Assembly: GCF_021412565.1 (NCBI RefSeq) | Contig: NZ_JAKCLJ010000001.1 | Location: 868,001 to 932,000, forward strand | Direction: 5' to 3' | DNA length: 64,000 bases | Origin: Shewanella sp. AS1 | GTDB lineage: Bacteria > Pseudomonadota > Gammaproteobacteria > Enterobacterales > Shewanellaceae | Part shown: positions 59,217 through 64,000 of the stretch, in pieces | How positions within the stretch are numbered: position 1 is the first letter of the stretch | How the letters are laid out: every line of letters begins with the position of its first letter | Made by a program: the position numbers and the translations under genes | The notes under the pieces: model-generated | Told to the model about the DNA's origin: nothing | The model's database searches: none | What the model saw: the letters and a program-made list of their open reading frames with translations, nothing else

Positions 59217-59993
59217 CTACCATTTCTTTTTGGGTTGGAACAGCATGTCGATATCATCCTCGGCCACTTTTGAAGAGGCTTGGCGAGGCTCGGACAGTTG
59301 CTGCGCCCTCATGATCTCATCCAATAACTGTTTCGCCTCATCGACTCGTTGCGATATGAAAGGCTCGGTAGGTGATAGCGCCTTGAGGGTATGAAGTGTG
59401 GCTAAGGCTTTAGTCACCATTAGTTTGGAAGAACCATACTGTTTCATAGAATTGGCCTTCTTAGCTCTGGCCAGCATGGAGTCGACATTGATCCTAAGTT
59501 GCAGGTTATCGATTTTAGCTTCTTCCTGAGCAAATACTGTAGGGTCAACTTTGCCCTTATTATGTTCGGCGCGCAGTATCGCCTTCAGTTTTTTTAAGAT
59601 CTGCACTAAGGTCAGGATCTGTTTATCTGTATCGGGCAGGCGAAAACCTTCTAAGGATGGCATCAGCTTTGGATTGGACTTGATGCTGTCTATCTGGCTA
59701 TTGAGATCAAGCAAACGTCTTTCGTAATCGGCAGATTGACTCGTTCCGATATTCACGGCTTTTGAAAGTGCCTCTTGGATGCGTCTATAGAGCACTAAGG
59801 TAATATCCGTAGAGCAGGGGAACATGCCTGTACAAGAGAGAACCGTTTCGGTTTCGTCGATAATAGCCCGTTGACGAGCTAATTCACTCCTTCTTTCCGC
59901 TTCGACGCGCTCTTTGTGTTGTTGAAGCACATTGATACCAATAACTAGCAGCAATAATGCGCCGATAAGGATAAGAACCAGCGTAAATATCAT
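59217..59993 (-). CDS. Membrane-anchored coiled-coil protein, unknown function
   Basis: I do not recognise this 258-residue protein. Residues 2-22 are a single N-terminal membrane anchor (FTLVLILIGALLLLVIGINV) followed by a basic and coiled-coil region; residues 60-230 look almost wholly helical. Two cysteines lie in VLSCTGMFPCST (about 53-61). The end is polar with a terminal PKKKW. Orientation would place the bulk in the cytoplasm or periplasm; positive residues after the segment (QQHKERVEAERR) favour cytoplasm. Divergent from cysB. Confidence 0.7.
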   Translation of the reverse strand: MIFTLVLILIGALLLLVIGINVLQQHKERVEAERRSELARQRAIIDETETVLSCTGMFPCSTDITLVLYRRIQEALSKAVNIGTSQSADYERRLLDLNSQIDSIKSNPKLMPSLEGFRLPDTDKQILTLVQILKKLKAILRAEHNKGKVDPTVFAQEEAKIDNLQLRINVDSMLARAKKANSMKQYGSSKLMVTKALATLHTLKALSPTEPFISQRVDEAKQLLDEIMRAQQLSEPRQASSKVAEDDIDMLFQPKKKW

Positions 59994-61193
<1,200 letters not shown>

Positions 61194-61254
61194 TATTTGG
61201 CTGCGAGTTCTCACGCGGCATTAGCTAACAGATGAGTTAACTGCGCTCCAGAGA

Positions 61255-61284
61255 ATAAAAAAACGCCCCATGGGCGTTTTTTTA
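61255..61284. terminator. Bidirectional terminator between cysB and sdaA
   Basis: Stem AAACGCCC/GGGCGTTT at 61261-61279 flanked by A run and T run, so it can serve both convergent genes. Confidence 0.9.
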
Positions 61285-61310
61285 TTGGCTAATCTACCTG
61301 AGGAGGCTAA

Positions 61311-62687
61311 TTAACACTCAACGATATTCACCGCCAGACCACCCTTGGCTGTCTCTTTATACTTGCTGCGCATATCTTTACCCGTATCCATCATGGTTTT
61401 GATGACCTTATCTAAAGATACCTTGTGGTTACCATCACCACGCATAGCAAGACGAGAGGCGTTAATGGCTTTTACTGCGCCCATGGCATTGCGCTCGATA
61501 CAAGGGACCTGTACCAGACCGCCTACGGGATCGCAGGTTAAGCCCAGGTTATGCTCCATGCCAATTTCGGCGGCATTCTCTACGTGTTCAATCGTGCCAC
61601 CCATGATGGCAGTTAAGGCTCCGGCCGCCATAGAACAAGCCACGCCCACTTCACCTTGGCAGCCGACTTCGGCACCAGAGATTGAGGCATTTTTCTTGTA
61701 GAGAATACCAATCGCCGCCGCTGTCAGCAGGTATTGGCAGCAGATATCGATATCCACTTCTTCCACAAAAGTGTGGTAATAACAGAGGACAGCAGGGATC
61801 ACACCCGCGGCGCCATTGGTGGGGGCGGTCACTACGCGATCGCCGGCGGCATTTTGTTCATTCACGGCCAACGCAAACAGATCAACCCAGTCCATAGCAG
61901 TGAGAGGATCCATGTTGGTTTTGCCTTCAGCCTTCAGGCGGCGGTAGAGGGCAGGAGCGCGGCGACGCAGTTTAAGGCCACCAGGTAAGATTCCCTCTTT
62001 TTGATAGCCTCGCTCGATGCAGGTTTTCATGGTTTGCCAGATATGCCAAAGGCGCTGTTTTACCTCTTGCTCACTGGCAATGGATAGCTCGTTAGCCATC
62101 ATGAGTGCCGAGATACTTAAGCCATTGTCAATGCACATCTCTAATAGTTCAGCGGCACTATTAAAATCGTAAGGTGCCGACTTTATGGGTGTTGCAGGTG
62201 AGGCGTTGCGAGCCAAAATCTCATCTTCATCAAGAATGAAGCCGCCACCGACTGAATAGTAGGTACGCTGGTAGATACACTCCCCTTTAGCGAAAGCATA
62301 GAGGGTCATGGCGTTGGCATGTGCAGGCAGGGATTTACGTCTGTGGTAGGTGATACCATCCTCACGACTGAATTTAACCACTTTGTTGTTGGGCATTGTT
62401 AGGGTTTGGTTTTGGCTCACATCGGCGAGGATCTGCTCTATGCTATCGGTATTCACGGTTTCTGGATCTTCACCCATAAAACCTAAGATCACGGCCTTGC
62501 CTGTGCCGTGGCCTTTACCCGTCTGACCCAAAGAGCCAAAGAGTTCAGCCCTGAGTTCATCGGTTGCTGTTAAGTGACCATGTTTTTTAAGATCTTGAAT
62601 AAAGATGTTGCCGGCTTTCATCGGCCCAACAGTATGGGAGCTCGACGGGCCTATCCCTATTTTAAACATGTCAAATACGCTAATCAT
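61311..62687 (-). CDS. sdaA: L-serine ammonia-lyase (iron-sulfur type)
   Basis: SdaA deaminates L-serine to pyruvate. From the ATG at 62687 (AGGA seven bases ahead) it has 458 residues, near E. coli SdaA (454); a TTG two codons earlier is possible. The N-terminal domain begins [20 protein letters not shown]; the 4Fe-4S cysteines lie in [13 protein letters not shown] and [14 protein letters not shown]. It is one-chain (alpha and beta fused). Convergent with cysB, which controls the opposite serine use. Confidence 0.96.
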   Translation of the reverse strand: MISVFDMFKIGIGPSSSHTVGPMKAGNIFIQDLKKHGHLTATDELRAELFGSLGQTGKGHGTGKAVILGFMGEDPETVNTDSIEQILADVSQNQTLTMPNNKVVKFSREDGITYHRRKSLPAHANAMTLYAFAKGECIYQRTYYSVGGGFILDEDEILARNASPATPIKSAPYDFNSAAELLEMCIDNGLSISALMMANELSIASEQEVKQRLWHIWQTMKTCIERGYQKEGILPGGLKLRRRAPALYRRLKAEGKTNMDPLTAMDWVDLFALAVNEQNAAGDRVVTAPTNGAAGVIPAVLCYYHTFVEEVDIDICCQYLLTAAAIGILYKKNASISGAEVGCQGEVGVACSMAAGALTAIMGGTIEHVENAAEIGMEHNLGLTCDPVGGLVQVPCIERNAMGAVKAINASRLAMRGDGNHKVSLDKVIKTMMDTGKDMRSKYKETAKGGLAVNIVEC

Positions 62688-63040
62688 GGTCAATCCTGTC
62701 TATCGTCATTGTTATCGTTATTTCAATCTCTGTGATTTTAGGTTAACTAACCTATTTTTGCAGGCTGTAAAATATGGGATGCTATAGTTCATATTCAGCC
62801 TGTTAAGATTAAGGTGCGAGAGTATCCCATACTTTTATATAAACTTTCGCATTAGATTTTTTTATCTTTTGTTTTCGGATTAGTGATATTAGTGCGTTAT
62901 GGTGATCAGTAGTGAATATAAAGGATGAATCTTAATTTATATCATTAATATACAGTCTGTTACATCTAATGTTTATTAATTAAAATTTATTTTATTTTGC
63001 AGGTTAGTTGCCTGATTAACAGGAATTTTCGGGGAAATTT
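62688..63040. promoter_or_regulatory. Divergent sdaA/nagZ intergenic region with TATGGGAT repeats
   Basis: The 353 bp region is very AT-rich. TATGGGAT at 62773-62780 and its inverse ATCCCATA at 62824-62831 lie 43 bases apart; the second is itself within the palindrome GTAT-CCC-ATAC (62822-62832). They lie 86-145 bases upstream of sdaA. This looks like a pair of operator sites. No ORF was seen. Confidence 0.45.
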
Positions 63041-64000
63041 ATGAGCTATTTAATGATGGATTTGTTATCAACGCAGATCTCTGAAAAGGAGAGGGCACAG
63101 ATACAGCATCCCATGGTGGGCGGTATTATTCTGTTTAGCCGCAATTATCAAAACCGCTCGCAGCTGTGTGAATTAATCGCCTCGGTGCGTGCGGTTCGCC
63201 CTGATCTATTGATTGCCGTCGATCATGAAGGTGGGCGGGTTCAGCGTTTTGTCGAGGGTTTTAGTAAGATTCCTGCTATGGGTGACATTTTGCTTCAGGC
63301 TGAGCAAGATCTCGCGAAGGCGCAGGTCTGGGCAAAAGAGTTGGGGTTCTTGATGGCGGTGGAGCTGCTGAGCTGTGATATCGACTTGAGCTTTGCACCT
63401 GTGCTGGATCTGAATGGGATCAGCCAGGTGATAGGCAAACGCGCCTTTAGTGATAATCCAGATGAGGTTGTCACCTTAGCCACAGCATTTATCGCGGGGA
63501 TGAATGATGCCGGGATGGCGGCTGTGGGTAAACATTTTCCTGGCCATGGTAGCGTGGCGGCTGACTCTCATATCGCTAAGCCGGTGGATCGGCGCTCAGA
63601 GGAGGCAATACGTGGTTTGGATATGGTGCCATTTCACTTGCTGATCTCAGATAAGTTACTTCAAGGTGTCATGCCGGCTCATGTGGTGTACAGCGAGGTT
63701 GATCCCAATTCCGCTGGATTTTCTCCCTATTGGCTCAAGAAAGTGCTGCGTAGCGAACTGGGCTTTGATGGCGTGATTTTCTCCGATGATTTAGGCATGA
63801 AGGGCGCCAGCGTCGCCGGTGGTTATCAGGAGAAGGCAAAGGCAGCACTCGAAGCTGGCTGCGATATGATTTTAGTGTGTAATGATAATGTGGGGGTGAC
63901 CGAGCTCCTCAATGAGTTTGAGTGGCCTGAGCAAGTGTCGAGTACGCCGGCATCTCTGCTGCGTGCCAATGCTAAGCAAGTAGCTATCGCACTGGAGGAT
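63041..64000 (+). CDS. nagZ: Beta-N-acetylhexosaminidase NagZ, C-terminus cut by window
   Basis: NagZ removes GlcNAc from anhydromuropeptides in cytoplasmic murein recycling. The first 320 codons are open to the window end with no stop, so only the last few residues are missing. The GH3 motif KHFPGHGSVAADSH holds the catalytic His/Asp loop, and the nucleophile aspartate is in VIFSDDLGMKGA. GGGG ahead of the ATG at 63041 (63031-63034) supports the start. It begins MSYLMMDLLSTQIS without a signal peptide. Confidence 0.95.
   Translation, partial: MSYLMMDLLSTQISEKERAQIQHPMVGGIILFSRNYQNRSQLCELIASVRAVRPDLLIAVDHEGGRVQRFVEGFSKIPAMGDILLQAEQDLAKAQVWAKELGFLMAVELLSCDIDLSFAPVLDLNGISQVIGKRAFSDNPDEVVTLATAFIAGMNDAGMAAVGKHFPGHGSVAADSHIAKPVDRRSEEAIRGLDMVPFHLLISDKLLQGVMPAHVVYSEVDPNSAGFSPYWLKKVLRSELGFDGVIFSDDLGMKGASVAGGYQEKAKAALEAGCDMILVCNDNVGVTELLNEFEWPEQVSSTPASLLRANAKQVAIALED

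Overview
The window is a 64 kb stretch of core chromosome from a gammaproteobacterium, most likely a Shewanella or close relative. Signs for this are the monomeric NADP-isocitrate dehydrogenase next to rluE-nudJ-mnmA-hflD, the combined aat/bpt/clpSA block, the MsrB-MsrA fusion, the periplasmic ATP-dependent DNA ligase, and a eukaryotic-type AdoMet decarboxylase beside speA. The genus call is inference from gene content and order; no database search was possible. Genes are densely packed and I see no insertion sequence, prophage, integron, CRISPR array, rRNA or tRNA gene.

Layout. 1-5.3 kb: hflD (partial), mnmA, nudJ-like and rluE on the minus strand, divergent from icd (monomeric type). 5.5-10.4 kb: cspD, clpS, clpA, infA, bpt and aat; this joins both N-degron-making transferases with their recognin and unfoldase. 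10.5-15.3 kb: two small envelope proteins, a Lys/Ala-rich protein, a Nif3-family protein and metG. 15.4-22.4 kb: apbC, udk and dcd, then the tightly packed pabC-mltG-tmk-holB-pilZ-tatD set. 22.6-33 kb: rsmF, a SpmA-SpmB-type membrane protein, dgkA, the exported DNA ligase, a 41-codon membrane ORF, a low-molecular-weight phosphatase, ylqF, a 2-oxoglutarate oxygenase, msrBA and a SulP transporter.

33-38.8 kb: rne and rluC diverge from a 597 bp gap holding the long rne leader; rluC is followed by a HAD phosphatase. 38.9-46 kb: yceF, then the fatty-acid operon yceD-rpmF-plsX-fabH-fabD-fabG-acpP-fabF. 46-55 kb: a hotdog thioesterase, a beta-hydroxyacid dehydrogenase, cdd, sbcB, rlmA, a cold-shock gene with a long leader, an ABC exporter pair and a CvfB-type S1 protein. 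55-64 kb: speA plus AdoMetDC (polyamines), pdxH, a membrane-anchored coiled-coil protein, cysB, sdaA and the start of nagZ.

Functionally the window mixes tRNA/rRNA modification (mnmA, rluE, rluC, rsmF, rlmA), regulated proteolysis, nucleotide metabolism (udk, dcd, tmk, cdd, nudJ), replication and repair (holB, sbcB, ligase), lipid synthesis and polyamine synthesis. No wholly new multi-gene system is evident. The points most worth following up are the speA/eukaryotic-type AdoMetDC pair and its leader, inverted repeats in front of acpP, a near-leaderless yceD promoter, the in-place monomeric Icd, the exported ligase with its small neighbour ORF, and a histone-H1-like Lys/Ala-rich protein.
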